From: an uncultured Prevotellaceae bacterium
Lineage (GTDB): Bacteria > Bacteroidota > Bacteroidia > Bacteroidales > Bacteroidaceae
DNA length: 64,000 nucleotides
NCBI GenBank assembly: GCA_900316585.1
Contig: ONDM01000002.1
Location: 124,001 to 188,000 of the forward strand
Direction of reading: 5' to 3'
The notes beneath the pieces were generated by a model. The model worked only from the letters and a program-made list of their open reading frames with translations, was not told the origin of the DNA and did no database searches. Positions within the stretch are counted from its first letter, which is position 1; each line of letters begins with the position of its first letter. This document shows positions 44,906 to 53,880 of the stretch, piece by piece. Both the position numbers and the translations under genes were made by a program.

Positions 44906-46216
44906 ATGAGAAGAATATTTTCAATTATTGCACTGCTGTTTCTGGCCGGGAGCATGGAAGCGCAGGAGAAGATAGAAGAGAAAACGAATGCGTTCACTTT
45001 GGACGCACAGCTGATGTCGCGTGGAGAAGTACGCCAAGGTGGTCTGCCTGGTGACACGGAAGAGAAGGACGAGAACCGCTCGGCTTTCATCTCGAACCGT
45101 GCCAGAATCTCTCTGGGCTATGAACGGGAACATTTGGCCTTGAAAGTGGCAGCACAGCACCAAGGTGTGTGGGGTACTGAGGGTGGTGGAAACTTCAACC
45201 TCTATGAGGCATGGGCCAAATTTCATGCCGAAAATGGTTTGTTTGCCACTATTGGCCGACAGAAGTTGGCATATGACGATGAGCGTATCTTGGGTAGTAA
45301 CGACTGGGCCATGGCAGCCCTTTATCACGATGCTTTGAAGTTGGGGTATGAACACGGGAGGCATAAGCTGCATGGTATAGTGGCCTACAACCAGAATGGA
45401 AAAAATGTGAACGGTGGCACGTTCTACCAGAACGGATCACAGCCGTATAAATCGATGGAGACAGTTTGGTACCACTACGATTTCAAGAAGTTGCCTCTGG
45501 GCGCATCTGTGCTGTTCATGAACATAGGTATGCAGACGGGCACACCGGAGGAATACTGGACTACTTTCCAGCAGCTTCTGGGCGGATACCTGAACTTCAA
45601 GCCGGGAAAACTCTCACTGGAGGCGGCCCACTACCGCCAGATGGGCAAGGCTAGCATAGACTATACCTCGCAGACTACTGTCCCACTGAGGGCCTGGATG
45701 GCCAGTGTGAAGGCCACTTATCCCGTGGACGGCAAGTTGTCGGGCTATGCAGGCTACGACTACCTGAGCGGTGATGAGGAATTCATGCTTCCAGACCCTG
45801 GATTCATAGGTACCCGACAGCACAACCGGATTACAGCTTTCACATCAGTCTTTGGTTCTTCACACAAGTTCTACGGAGCCATGGACTTCTTCTATGTGAG
45901 TGCCTACTATCATACCTTTTCACCTGGTCTGCAGAACATCTTTGCCGGTGCCGAGTACAAACCGGGAGGTAAGATTTCCTACGAGGCATCTTACCATTTC
46001 CTCTCTACATCGGTAGATATAAACGGTTTTAGCAGGGACCTGGGTCATGAGGTAGAGCTCCGGGCACAGTACCAGCTCATGAAAGATGCCAAGCTCACGC
46101 TGGGCTTCTCGTACATGAGGGGCTCGGAAACCATGGTGGCCCTGAAACGTAGTACGGACAAGCGTCAGTTGTCTTGGGGCTGGATTATGCTGAACATCAC
46201 CCCTCGGATATTTTGA
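44906..46216 (+). CDS. Alginate-export-type outer-membrane beta-barrel protein
   Basis: 436 residues from ATG 44906, where MRRIFSIIALLFLAGSMEAQ forms a signal peptide; an in-frame ATG at 44852 sits almost on the predicted transcription start and is rejected. The body is an alternating-strand barrel of the Alginate_exp family, with ATIGRQKLAYDDERILGSNDW (split here as the family's typical RQ...DDER stretch) early and a C-terminal aromatic residue (TPRIF). It probably works as a porin for a small acidic solute. First gene of a run with a lipoprotein, a nitroreductase-like protein and a GH28 protein. Confidence 0.8.
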   Translation: MRRIFSIIALLFLAGSMEAQEKIEEKTNAFTLDAQLMSRGEVRQGGLPGDTEEKDENRSAFISNRARISLGYEREHLALKVAAQHQGVWGTEGGGNFNLYEAWAKFHAENGLFATIGRQKLAYDDERILGSNDWAMAALYHDALKLGYEHGRHKLHGIVAYNQNGKNVNGGTFYQNGSQPYKSMETVWYHYDFKKLPLGASVLFMNIGMQTGTPEEYWTTFQQLLGGYLNFKPGKLSLEAAHYRQMGKASIDYTSQTTVPLRAWMASVKATYPVDGKLSGYAGYDYLSGDEEFMLPDPGFIGTRQHNRITAFTSVFGSSHKFYGAMDFFYVSAYYHTFSPGLQNIFAGAEYKPGGKISYEASYHFLSTSVDINGFSRDLGHEVELRAQYQLMKDAKLTLGFSYMRGSETMVALKRSTDKRQLSWGWIMLNITPRIF

Positions 46217-46260
46217 TTTCCACTAGGAATCTATCACTATAAAGAATAAATACGATAACC

Positions 46261-47196
46261 ATGAAACAAATATTGACTTTTATTATTGCAGCGGTGCTGC
46301 TGGCAGCCTGTACATCTAAAGAACATCAGCTAAGAGAGCGTGCATCCGTGCTGTGCCAGTACCTTCCCAACACTGATCTGCAGGAAACATCGAAGGCATT
46401 CATGACAGCCGATTTCTATGCCGTGCTGGATACCCTTTTCCACCATCTGCCAGAGCATGAGGCTATGGACCATGAATGGATGCACTATTTCGTGACCTCC
46501 AATGGAAGCACCATAGCCGACTATGAGGTGAAAGAAGTGAAGCTGGTTGACGAGACGCATGCCACAGCTACCATTCAGGTACGACAAAAATGGGAGAACG
46601 GAGAGTTCGACGAGAACAGCGATGTGGAAGAACACCTGCTATCCATGGAAAAAGTGAATGGTCAGTGGCTCCTGTCCGACTTCGATGGGCACAAGCAAGA
46701 CTGCATCCGTCATATTGCCATCAACCGTCAGGAAGAGGCCCTACGACAAGCCATGAGGGAGTATCTGGTCAGCGAGGTGGGCAGTCACTACCTGAAAGGT
46801 GAACTGTGCATCCCTACGCTCCTCATCGTGTCAGAGAAGGAGAACGAGGGGGAAACACACGTTTGGTGCGATACTTGGGTGGATTGGTACCAGGTTTCCG
46901 CTGATACACTGAAGACCGTATCGGGAGGCAATCACTCCGGATGCATGACTTTAAAGCAAGAGGGCGGAAAATACGTGGTCACGGCCTTTGAGCAGACTGA
47001 GGACGGATCTACGTTCCAATCCAGTGCAGAGCGCATTTTCGGTGATCACTTCGATATCTTCCAGGGCATGCATAGTAATCAGAACGTACGTGAAGCAGCT
47101 CGTAAGGAGCAGCTTGGGGAGTATGTACGACTGCATCAACTTCCCGTTCGCTATTATCAAGATTACGGCTGGCCTGCCGTAGAGCTAAACAAATAG
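46261..47196 (+). CDS. Lipoprotein of unknown function
   Basis: 311 residues with lipoprotein signal MKQILTFIIAAVLLAAC. I do not recognise the rest. Residues ~30-150 suggest an NTF2-like or DUF4878-like fold (helical start, then strands ending VNGQWLLSDFDG). The C-terminal part has no motif. It sits 44 bp after the porin gene and 27 bp before the nitroreductase-like gene, so the three are likely co-transcribed. Confidence 0.7.
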   Translation: MKQILTFIIAAVLLAACTSKEHQLRERASVLCQYLPNTDLQETSKAFMTADFYAVLDTLFHHLPEHEAMDHEWMHYFVTSNGSTIADYEVKEVKLVDETHATATIQVRQKWENGEFDENSDVEEHLLSMEKVNGQWLLSDFDGHKQDCIRHIAINRQEEALRQAMREYLVSEVGSHYLKGELCIPTLLIVSEKENEGETHVWCDTWVDWYQVSADTLKTVSGGNHSGCMTLKQEGGKYVVTAFEQTEDGSTFQSSAERIFGDHFDIFQGMHSNQNVREAARKEQLGEYVRLHQLPVRYYQDYGWPAVELNK

Positions 47197-47223
47197 AAAT
47201 ACAAACTTAACGAAAACAGAAAC

Positions 47224-47847
47224 ATGAAAAAAAGAGTCCTTTTCAGTGTAGCCCTTGCGCTACTTACATTGTCAGGTTGTACCACTCAGAGCGAACCTGC
47301 AGGGAAAAACGAGTCGCCATCGTTCGATGAAGTACTGACTACCCGTCGAAGCATCCGCAGCTACGATGCTACGAAGAAAATAACGGAGGCTGAGGTGCGT
47401 GAACTGCTCCTGGCAACCCAGGAGGCACCGTCATGGGCTAATCAGCAGCCTAGCAAATACTATGTAGCCATCAGCCCGGAGAAGGTACAAGCCGTGCAGG
47501 ACATGGTGGGAGGCAACAAAGAACGCATCAAGGACGCTCCTGTGCTCATCGTCTCCACTTTTGAGCGTGGAAAATCCGGCTTCTTCCAAGGGAATCCTAC
47601 CAATGAGTTTGGAGAGGGCTGGGGCGCTTATGACAATGGACTAAGCAATTGCTACCTTATCCTGAAAGCTCGTGCCATGGGGTTTGATACCTTGATTATG
47701 GGCATGCGTGACGCTGATGCCCTGCGTGGCCTGTTCAGCATACCTAGCAACGAAACCATCACTGCAGTCATTTCTCTGGGCTACAGGGCAGGAGACCCTC
47801 GCAAACCAGAGCACAGACCACTTGATGAGATTGCCAAGTTCTTCTAA
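47224..47847 (+). CDS. Nitroreductase-family flavoprotein with lipoprotein signal
   Basis: 207 residues. The first 19 residues form a lipoprotein signal (LLTLSGC). The mature part is a nitroreductase: TTRRSIRSYDATKKITEAEV with the FMN phosphate-binding arginines, PSWANQQPSKYYV, and VISLGYRAGDP near the end. Family members are normally cytoplasmic, FMN-dependent NAD(P)H oxidoreductases. Membrane anchoring outside the cytoplasm would require another electron donor or a non-redox role. An exported flavodoxin and an exported FMN reductase lie 3-4 kb downstream. Confidence 0.88.
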   Translation: MKKRVLFSVALALLTLSGCTTQSEPAGKNESPSFDEVLTTRRSIRSYDATKKITEAEVRELLLATQEAPSWANQQPSKYYVAISPEKVQAVQDMVGGNKERIKDAPVLIVSTFERGKSGFFQGNPTNEFGEGWGAYDNGLSNCYLILKARAMGFDTLIMGMRDADALRGLFSIPSNETITAVISLGYRAGDPRKPEHRPLDEIAKFF

Positions 47848-47861
47848 ATAAATTCCACTAC

Positions 47862-49328
47862 ATGATGAGACTTTCAAGATTTCTCCTTTTCCTGCTGATG
47901 GTCTGCTTGACCACTATGGCTGAAGCGTTGGACCTGACTACGGCTGAACTGAAAGTGCCAGCCGATGGCAGGACACTTTGCACCCCAGAACTGCAGCAAG
48001 CCATAGACCGTATCTCTGCACAGGGAGGTGGAAGGCTCATCTTTACACCAGGTCGTTACCTCTCCGGTGGACTGATATTGCGCTCCGGGGTGGAGTTGTA
48101 CCTGGAAGAAGGGGCCACGCTACTAGGTAGCACCGACCCCAGACACTATCCGCTGCCCGATGGAGTCTCTGTTCCCGATAATCCGGACAAGGTGACCACC
48201 TATGCCCTGATTGTTGCCAGCCAAGTGAATCATGTAGGCCTGGGAGGGAAGGGCACCATCGACGGGCAGGGACTGCAGCTGGCACTTACCATTGACAGCC
48301 TGCATCATACGGGGGAACTTATTGACCCTATCTACAACGTGCGTCGTCAGCGTCCGAACACCCGTCCCAGCCTGTTTTTCTTCTATCAGTGCCACGATGT
48401 GCGTGTAGACAGTCTGCACCTCAGGAGCAGTGCCGGTTGGGGGCTCTCCTTTGAGTGCTGTGAGCACCTCACGTTGACCAACCTGGATGTGGTGAACCGT
48501 GCTTATTGGAACAACGATGGCATTGATGTGACCGACTGTCGCCATGTGCGCATCACGGACTGTACTGTCAATGCTGCAGACGATGGCATCTGCCTGAAGA
48601 GCGATTATGCAGACTTGTGCAACTACGATGTGGAGATAGCCCGTTGTGCCATCCGGAGCAGTGCATCGGCCGTGAAGTTCGGAACAGCATCGTGGGGTGG
48701 GTTCCGCAAGATACATGTGCACGACATCAAAGTGAGTGATACCTTCCGTTCGGCCATTGCCATAGAGAGTGTGGACGGTGGGGTGATAGACAGCGTGTTG
48801 GTAGAGAGGATAGACGCGCAGAACACAGGAAATGCCATCTTTTTGAGATTGGGTCAGCGGAAAGGAGACCGCAAGGGAGTACTCCGGAACGTAACCATCC
48901 GCAACCTGACGTGCCAGGTTCCCTTTGGTCGTCCCGATGAGGCATACGACTTGCGCGGTCCTGAGGTGGATTTCTTCCATAATCCATTCCCCAGCAGCAT
49001 CTGCGGCATTCCTGAAAACCCCATTGAGAATGTAGTCATAGAGAATGTAGCAATCAGCTATCCTGGCCGTGCCACGAAAGGAATGGCCTACATGCCCCTT
49101 TGGCGCTTGAACGATGTCCCGGAGCGGATTGAGAAATATCCGGAGTTCTCCATGTTCGGTGAACTGCCGTCCTGGGGGTTCTATGTGCGTCATGTGGAGG
49201 GCATCACCTTCCGAAACGTACACCTTTCACTTTGCGACAGCGACTTCCGGCCCGCCTTTGTCTTCGACGATGTGCAACAGCTTACCATGGAGCAGGTTAT
49301 ACCTGCTGATGACCTTTTCATACAGTAA
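47862..49328 (+). CDS. GH28-like (polygalacturonase-type) beta-helix protein
   Basis: 488 residues, exported by an N-terminal signal (to AEALD). The pectin-lyase-like right-handed helix is clear, with catalytic-region motifs WNNDGIDVTDC and AADDGICLKSD supplying the expected aspartates. The GHG motif of classical polygalacturonases is not present; the same place reads AVKFGTASWGG. This variant occurs in a Bacteroidetes subgroup acting on pectin-derived or other uronic chains. Start could be 47862 or the next codon, also ATG. It is the last gene of the porin-led run. Confidence 0.85.
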   Translation: MMRLSRFLLFLLMVCLTTMAEALDLTTAELKVPADGRTLCTPELQQAIDRISAQGGGRLIFTPGRYLSGGLILRSGVELYLEEGATLLGSTDPRHYPLPDGVSVPDNPDKVTTYALIVASQVNHVGLGGKGTIDGQGLQLALTIDSLHHTGELIDPIYNVRRQRPNTRPSLFFFYQCHDVRVDSLHLRSSAGWGLSFECCEHLTLTNLDVVNRAYWNNDGIDVTDCRHVRITDCTVNAADDGICLKSDYADLCNYDVEIARCAIRSSASAVKFGTASWGGFRKIHVHDIKVSDTFRSAIAIESVDGGVIDSVLVERIDAQNTGNAIFLRLGQRKGDRKGVLRNVTIRNLTCQVPFGRPDEAYDLRGPEVDFFHNPFPSSICGIPENPIENVVIENVAISYPGRATKGMAYMPLWRLNDVPERIEKYPEFSMFGELPSWGFYVRHVEGITFRNVHLSLCDSDFRPAFVFDDVQQLTMEQVIPADDLFIQ

Positions 49329-49412
49329 ACATCTTTGTGTGGGAGAGGTGTTTTCCGTGAAAATGATTAATTAATCCGTATTTTGATTAATTAGAAGTTT
49401 GTATATTCACCC

Positions 49413-49420
49413 TACCTTTG
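49413..49420 (+). promoter_or_regulatory. -7 box upstream of the aldo/keto reductase operon
   Basis: TACCTTTG, exact to TAnnTTTG, followed by GC-rich start-site context; 33 bp before the ATG at 49454. The -33 element is weak. Confidence 0.55.
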
Positions 49421-49453
49421 CAATCGGATAATCAAACAAAGACTATAAGTATT

Positions 49454-50389
49454 ATGACAAAGATTGCATTAGGAACCTGGGCTTGGGGCGCAGGAGCATT
49501 TGGTGGAGACACCGTGTTTGGAAGCAACACCGACGTAGAGAACCTGAAGCCTGTATTCCAGGCAGCCATGAAAGCAGGACTGAACCTGTGGGACACAGCT
49601 ACAGTCTATGGTATGGGTGAGTCTGAAAGAATATTGGGCGCATTGTCACGTGAGTTTAAGCGTGAGGATGTGCAGATTTCCACCAAATTTACCCCACAGA
49701 TAGCCGAGATATTTGAAAACTCCGTGGAGAAGATGGCTGATGCCTCCATCCTTCGCATGGATTGCGACTATATAGACATCTATTGGATTCACAATCCGAT
49801 GGATGTGGAGCGTTGGACTCCTGGACTGATTCCTCTGCTGCAGAAGGGCAAGGTAAAGCGTGTAGGTGTATCCAACCATAACATCAAAGAAATCCGTCTG
49901 GCCAACCAAATACTGGGTGAGGCAGGTTTTAAAGTGTCTGCAGTACAGAACCATTTCTCCCTGCTGTATCGCTCTTCAGAGAAGGGTGGGGTGCTGGACT
50001 ACTGCAAAGAGAACGGCATAGAGTTCTGGGCCTATATGGTGCTGGAGCAGGGTGCCCTCTCCGGAAAATACAATCAGGAGAATCCTTTGCCTGCAGAGAG
50101 CGACCGTGGCAAGAAGTATAATCCTGTACTTCCTCAGCTGGAGGCACTTACGGCAGAGATGACTGCCATCGGAAAGAAATACGGTGCCAGCTGCTCACAG
50201 GTCGGCATTGCCTGGGCTATCGCCAAGGGTACGTTGCCTATCATCGGAGCTACGAAAGAGCGCCATGTCATAGAAGCTGCCGAAGCTGCCAAGATACAGC
50301 TCACAGCCCAGGAAGTGGAGCGTCTGGAGAAACTGGCTGATGCCACAGGTATTGACACCCGTGGCGGTTGGGAACATTCCATGGAGTAA
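49454..50389 (+). CDS. Aldo/keto reductase
   Basis: 311 residues, a TIM-barrel NADPH-dependent oxidoreductase. The catalytic tetrad is visible: Asp and Tyr in LWDTATVYGMGESE, Lys in ISTKFTP, His in IYWIHNPMD. The NADP-binding end GATKERHVIEAAEA is typical. Start at ATG 49454 (MTKIALGTWAWG); extension to a TTG at 49418 would overlap the promoter. First gene of a four-gene unit with three flavin-related proteins. Confidence 0.92.
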   Translation: MTKIALGTWAWGAGAFGGDTVFGSNTDVENLKPVFQAAMKAGLNLWDTATVYGMGESERILGALSREFKREDVQISTKFTPQIAEIFENSVEKMADASILRMDCDYIDIYWIHNPMDVERWTPGLIPLLQKGKVKRVGVSNHNIKEIRLANQILGEAGFKVSAVQNHFSLLYRSSEKGGVLDYCKENGIEFWAYMVLEQGALSGKYNQENPLPAESDRGKKYNPVLPQLEALTAEMTAIGKKYGASCSQVGIAWAIAKGTLPIIGATKERHVIEAAEAAKIQLTAQEVERLEKLADATGIDTRGGWEHSME

Positions 50390-50414
50390 TTAGAAGATTT
50401 TAAATATAGACGTC

Positions 50415-50981
50415 ATGAAACAGAATATTGGACAGAAACTGGCACTTTATCCCACGCCAGCCACAGTTGTAGGAACTGTAGGCGAAGAGGGAAAGGTAAA
50501 CTGGCTGCTCGTGGCCCACATCGGTATTGTTAGCCACTCTAAGTTGCTGTTAAGCATCCATTCGTCTCACCATAGCGTGAAGGCTATCGATGCTCAGAAG
50601 CGTCTCTCCATCAACATCATCGACGAGGCATTTCTGGCTGTAGCCGACTATACCGGAACGGTGAGTGGAGCCAAGGCAGACAAGTCTGGTATCTTCCCTT
50701 ACCACATGGGTGAGGCTGGCATGCCCGTTATCGAACAGTCACCACTGGTCATGGAGTGTCAGGTTATAGACACCTATGAAATCGACGGCTTCAAGAACTA
50801 CATCTGCAGCATCTTGAATACCTACATTGAGGAAGATCTGCTGGATGAAAAGGGCAAGCCAGACTATGCGAAGTTGAAGCCCGTACTGTTTGAAATGCCT
50901 ACCTATAAGTATCTGCGCACAGGCGATATCATTGGTGACTGCGTGAAGATGGGCAAAATATATAAAGAAACTTTAGAATGA
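50415..50981 (+). CDS. Flavin reductase-like (FMN-binding split-barrel) protein
   Basis: 188 residues, no signal peptide. The split-barrel flavin reductase fold shows in LALYPTPATVVGTVGEEGKV, then HSSHHSVKAIDAQKRLSINI and DYTGTVSGAKADKSGIF. Such enzymes supply reduced FMN or FAD using NAD(P)H. It overlaps the preferred region of the flavodoxin gene only if the upstream ATG at 50978 is used. It follows the aldo/keto reductase by 25 bp. Confidence 0.87.
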   Translation: MKQNIGQKLALYPTPATVVGTVGEEGKVNWLLVAHIGIVSHSKLLLSIHSSHHSVKAIDAQKRLSINIIDEAFLAVADYTGTVSGAKADKSGIFPYHMGEAGMPVIEQSPLVMECQVIDTYEIDGFKNYICSILNTYIEEDLLDEKGKPDYAKLKPVLFEMPTYKYLRTGDIIGDCVKMGKIYKETLE

Positions 50982-50989
50982 TACTACTT

Positions 50990-51526
50990 ATGAAAAAGAT
51001 TATTATTATGCTCACGGCACTGCTGACCATCAGTCTGAGTGCCTGTTCACAGAACAAGAAGACTTTAGTAGCTTATTTCTCCGCATCGGGTACCACAAAG
51101 GGCATTGCACAGCAGCTTGCTAAGGTAGCTGAGGCTGACTTGCATGAGATTATGCCGGAAAAACCCTATACTGATGCCGACCTGGATTGGCGCAACAAGC
51201 AGTCTCGCTCTTCCGTGGAGATGGACAACAAGTCCTCACGCCCAGCCATCACAGACAAGCTGAAGAACATGCAGGACTACGACGTGGTGTATGTAGGTTT
51301 CCCTATCTGGTGGTATACTTGCCCCACTATCATCAACACCTTCATGGAGGCGTATGACTTCAACGGAAAGACAGTCATCCCATTTGCCACTTCCGGAGGC
51401 AGCAGCATCAAGAAAGCATGCGATGAGCTGAAGGCTGCCTATCCAGGTGTGAACTGGAAAGAGGGCAGACTCTTGAACCGTGCTTCTGATGCCGACCTGA
51501 AGAAGTGGGTGGAGAGCCTGAAGTAA
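50990..51526 (+). CDS. Flavodoxin-like lipoprotein
   Basis: 178 residues from ATG 50990, which gives a lipoprotein signal ending SLSACSQ; the ATG at 50978 adds four residues. The mature protein starts directly into a flavodoxin fold: the FMN-phosphate loop VAYFSASGTTKGIAQ, then YVGFPIWWYTCPTIINTF and the ATSGGSS loop. A flavodoxin tethered outside the cytoplasm is unusual. It lies between the flavin reductase and an exported FMN reductase. Confidence 0.88.
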   Translation: MKKIIIMLTALLTISLSACSQNKKTLVAYFSASGTTKGIAQQLAKVAEADLHEIMPEKPYTDADLDWRNKQSRSSVEMDNKSSRPAITDKLKNMQDYDVVYVGFPIWWYTCPTIINTFMEAYDFNGKTVIPFATSGGSSIKKACDELKAAYPGVNWKEGRLLNRASDADLKKWVESLK

Positions 51527-51544
51527 CCTGTAACTCTCACTACT

Positions 51545-52189
51545 ATGGACAGACGAGAGTTTATCAAGAAATCGGGCATGGCTGCAGTGGGTTCGCTCCT
51601 GCTAGCCACGCCTCTTGCTGCTACATTGACGAACGACGACGAAAAGAAGAAAGGCATGAAAATCGTAGTATTGACTGGTAGTCCGCGAAAGAACGGAAAC
51701 ACCAACCATCTGGCAGAACAGTTCATTCAGGGAGCCAAGGAAGCAGGACATGAAGTGTTCCGCTTCGATGCGGCAACAAGCCAGGTTCATCCTTGCCTTG
51801 GATGCAATCACTGTGGTATGGATGGCCCGTGCGTCTATAATGATGACTTTACGAAACTGTTGCGTCCGGAAATCATTAAGGCCGACATGGTAGTGTTCTG
51901 TTCACCTATGTATTACTTTGGCTTCTCCGCACAGCTCAAGGCAGTCATCGACCGCTTCTATGCCATCAACGGCACCTTGCACACCTACAAGAAATGCGCC
52001 TTCCTGATGGCTTATGCCAACACTTCTCCTAAGGATGCTGAGGCCATGAATGCCCACTACATGACCATTGCCGATTACATGGGGTGGGAAAACGTGGGTA
52101 GCGTGGTAGCTCCCGGTATCTGGACAGCAGGCAGCATCAAGGGTACGAAATACTGTCGTGAAGCCTATCAGCTAGGCAAGAGCTTATAA
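51545..52189 (+). CDS. Tat-like-signal NADPH-dependent FMN reductase / iron-sulfur flavoprotein-type
   Basis: 214 residues. The N terminus MDRREFIKKSGMAAVGSLLL is a twin-arginine-type signal. The mature part is flavodoxin-like: VLTGSPRKNGNTNHLAEQF, a cysteine cluster HPCLGCNHCGMDGPC, and CSPMYYFGFSAQLKAVIDR. The cysteines are those of the NAD(P)H-dependent oxidoreductase / ISF-related group and could hold a cluster or form disulfides. Last gene of the unit; its final 6 bp overlap the end of the convergent protease gene. Confidence 0.88.
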   Translation: MDRREFIKKSGMAAVGSLLLATPLAATLTNDDEKKKGMKIVVLTGSPRKNGNTNHLAEQFIQGAKEAGHEVFRFDAATSQVHPCLGCNHCGMDGPCVYNDDFTKLLRPEIIKADMVVFCSPMYYFGFSAQLKAVIDRFYAINGTLHTYKKCAFLMAYANTSPKDAEAMNAHYMTIADYMGWENVGSVVAPGIWTAGSIKGTKYCREAYQLGKSL

Positions 52190-53449
52190 TTCCATCCCGG
52201 TCAGGATATATTCCAGCTGCGTGTCACGCCCTTCCAGGAAATCGGACACCTTCTGCGGTACAAGATGATCGGGCTGGATGGCCTTGCCCTCCAATGGATA
52301 TCCTCCTAGCATTATTATATTGTCGAGGGCTGGAATTCGGAAATAGATGCCATGCTCTGACTTGAAACATAGGGGTAGTCCACCAGTGTCGCCACCGGAG
52401 GGCTCGCCCACAAGGACTGCATCGCCGCTCTCTTTCATGGTGATGATGAAACTTTCTGCTGCAGAGAACGAATGGGTGCTCATAAGGATATATACCTTGC
52501 CTGGGTAGCCGTTTTTCCGTGGCTGCAACAGATTGCTATTCCATCCCTTCTGTTCACCCTTGATAAGATAAGAAGTCAAGGAGTCGCCAATCGTACTGTT
52601 GCCACCACCATTGCGTCTTACATCCACGATGAGGTTAGGCAGATGGCGCAACTGCTGAATAGCCTGTCCCAGAGAGTCCAGCACCTGATTCGACATCTCG
52701 TTCACGGCCAGATAGCCGAAGTCCTCATTGATTTCTTTCCATTCCAATGCTTTGTTTCTCACGGGATCTTCTATCTTGTCTGAGCGATGGAGTTTCATCG
52801 TCAGTTCCAAGGGCTGTCCGTTTCGCTGTATGGTGTATCTCCTCACGCTGTCCGTATAGCTGAGCATCACCTCCCAAGCCGATCGCAGGTATCGGAATGC
52901 GTCGGTCGATGCCGAGATGTACTTTTCGTTCGACTTGATCCATTGTTGCACAGGCACCCCATCCACCGTCAGAATCTCATCGCCCTGCTGCATACCCGCA
53001 TTCTCCAGCTGCTTGCGCGGATGGTCGATGAAGACACGATTCTCAATCACGGCAATATCTAATCCAAGCCCTCTTGATTTGAACGCAATGTCGGCATGCC
53101 CCGCATGTAGGTCGGCAAAGAACTCACGGAGGAGTTTGGCGTATGCTGGCTTGGTCTGTACGGTGTCCAGCCTGCTAGCAAAAGCCTCGTGGAGTGAGTC
53201 CATGTTAAGGTGTTTGCGTTCGATGTAGGCATAGCGTTGAATCACCTTTTTGAAGATACTCTCGAAATCCTCTTTGAAGTCGGCCGGTTCCACGGGGATT
53301 TCGTTCATATAGGTGGTCTCCCATTCACTGAAGTCCACAGCGTCTCTTTGCATATATTTAGGGTATATGTAGAGTGCACCTAGTCCAAGGCAGGACAGTA
53401 AGATGAGTGCCAAAGCGATGTATCCGAAAATCTTTAGTGCTTTTTTCAT
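52184..53449 (-). CDS. S41-family peptidase with PDZ domain
   Basis: 421 residues from ATG 53449, which gives MKKALKIFGYIALALILLSC and a membrane anchor; the longer reading from 53518 would hide it. A PDZ-like stretch (GMQQGDEILTVDGVPVQQW) precedes the tail-specific protease domain with DVRRNGGGNS and the nucleophile region STHSFSAAESF. The lysine of CtpA-type Ser/Lys dyads (GEKTFGKG context) is not at its usual place, which here reads GEPSGGDTGG; this is seen in tricorn-core-like members. It likely cleaves periplasmic proteins or peptides. Confidence 0.87.
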   Translation of the reverse strand: MKKALKIFGYIALALILLSCLGLGALYIYPKYMQRDAVDFSEWETTYMNEIPVEPADFKEDFESIFKKVIQRYAYIERKHLNMDSLHEAFASRLDTVQTKPAYAKLLREFFADLHAGHADIAFKSRGLGLDIAVIENRVFIDHPRKQLENAGMQQGDEILTVDGVPVQQWIKSNEKYISASTDAFRYLRSAWEVMLSYTDSVRRYTIQRNGQPLELTMKLHRSDKIEDPVRNKALEWKEINEDFGYLAVNEMSNQVLDSLGQAIQQLRHLPNLIVDVRRNGGGNSTIGDSLTSYLIKGEQKGWNSNLLQPRKNGYPGKVYILMSTHSFSAAESFIITMKESGDAVLVGEPSGGDTGGLPLCFKSEHGIYFRIPALDNIIMLGGYPLEGKAIQPDHLVPQKVSDFLEGRDTQLEYILTGMEL

Positions 53450-53546
53450 GCTAGCTTTTTGTTCCCTTTTATTATAATACAAAGTTAATTCAAAATATTT
53501 AAATAACCAAATTTTCAAGGCGTGTTTTGGCTCTTTTTTGGGGGGT

Positions 53547-53658
53547 AGTCAACTTTTTCTGTATGGAGTCAACCTTTTCAGGTAAAGAGTCAACCTTTTC
53601 AGGTAAAGAGTCAACTTTTCAGGCTGTATAGTCGACTTTTCATGGGTTTTTAGTCAAC
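53547..53658 (+). repeat. Six helically phased direct repeats (AGTCAAC-TTTTC)
   Basis: AGTC(A/G)AC begins at 53547, 53567, 53588, 53609, 53630 and 53652, so the period is 20-22 bp, two turns of DNA. Each is followed by C/T-TTTTC, and copies 2-4 also share AGGTAAAG. The array starts about 100 bp upstream of the S41 protease start (minus strand). Confidence 0.88.
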
Positions 53659-53724
53659 TTTTTCCGTACGAATGTGTTTATATGGGCCCAAAAATGCCTT
53701 TTTTTTAATGTTAAAATGGAATTT

Positions 53725-53738
53725 CACGGTGCACCGTG
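53725..53738. repeat. Perfect 14-bp palindrome
   Basis: CACGGTGCACCGTG, flanked by TTT on the left and GAAA on the right, so an RNA copy could extend the stem through a G-U pair. No T-run follows. Confidence 0.6.
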
Positions 53739-53880
53739 GAAAATGCGTGATTTAGGGTGGATTTTGGAGTGAAATAGCGGTTTGTCCATTCTTTAGGAAA
53801 AGAATCATCAGTATTATAAAAAGTGTAACTGAAAGATTATCAATCAATAATATAATATAGGAAGGCTATTCCCCATCTTT

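Noticed and set aside
48123..49223. Long open frame (366 codons) on the minus strand
   Set aside because: It lies wholly antisense to the GH28 gene, lacks any recognisable motif or signal, and its length is explained by GC-rich codon bias on the opposite strand.
53547..53658. CRISPR array
   Set aside because: Repeats are short and imperfect with a ~21-bp period, leaving no room for 30-bp spacers; no cas gene is in the window.
53725..53738. Intrinsic terminator at the 14-bp palindrome
   Set aside because: The stem has no following T-run on either strand and no gene ends nearby.
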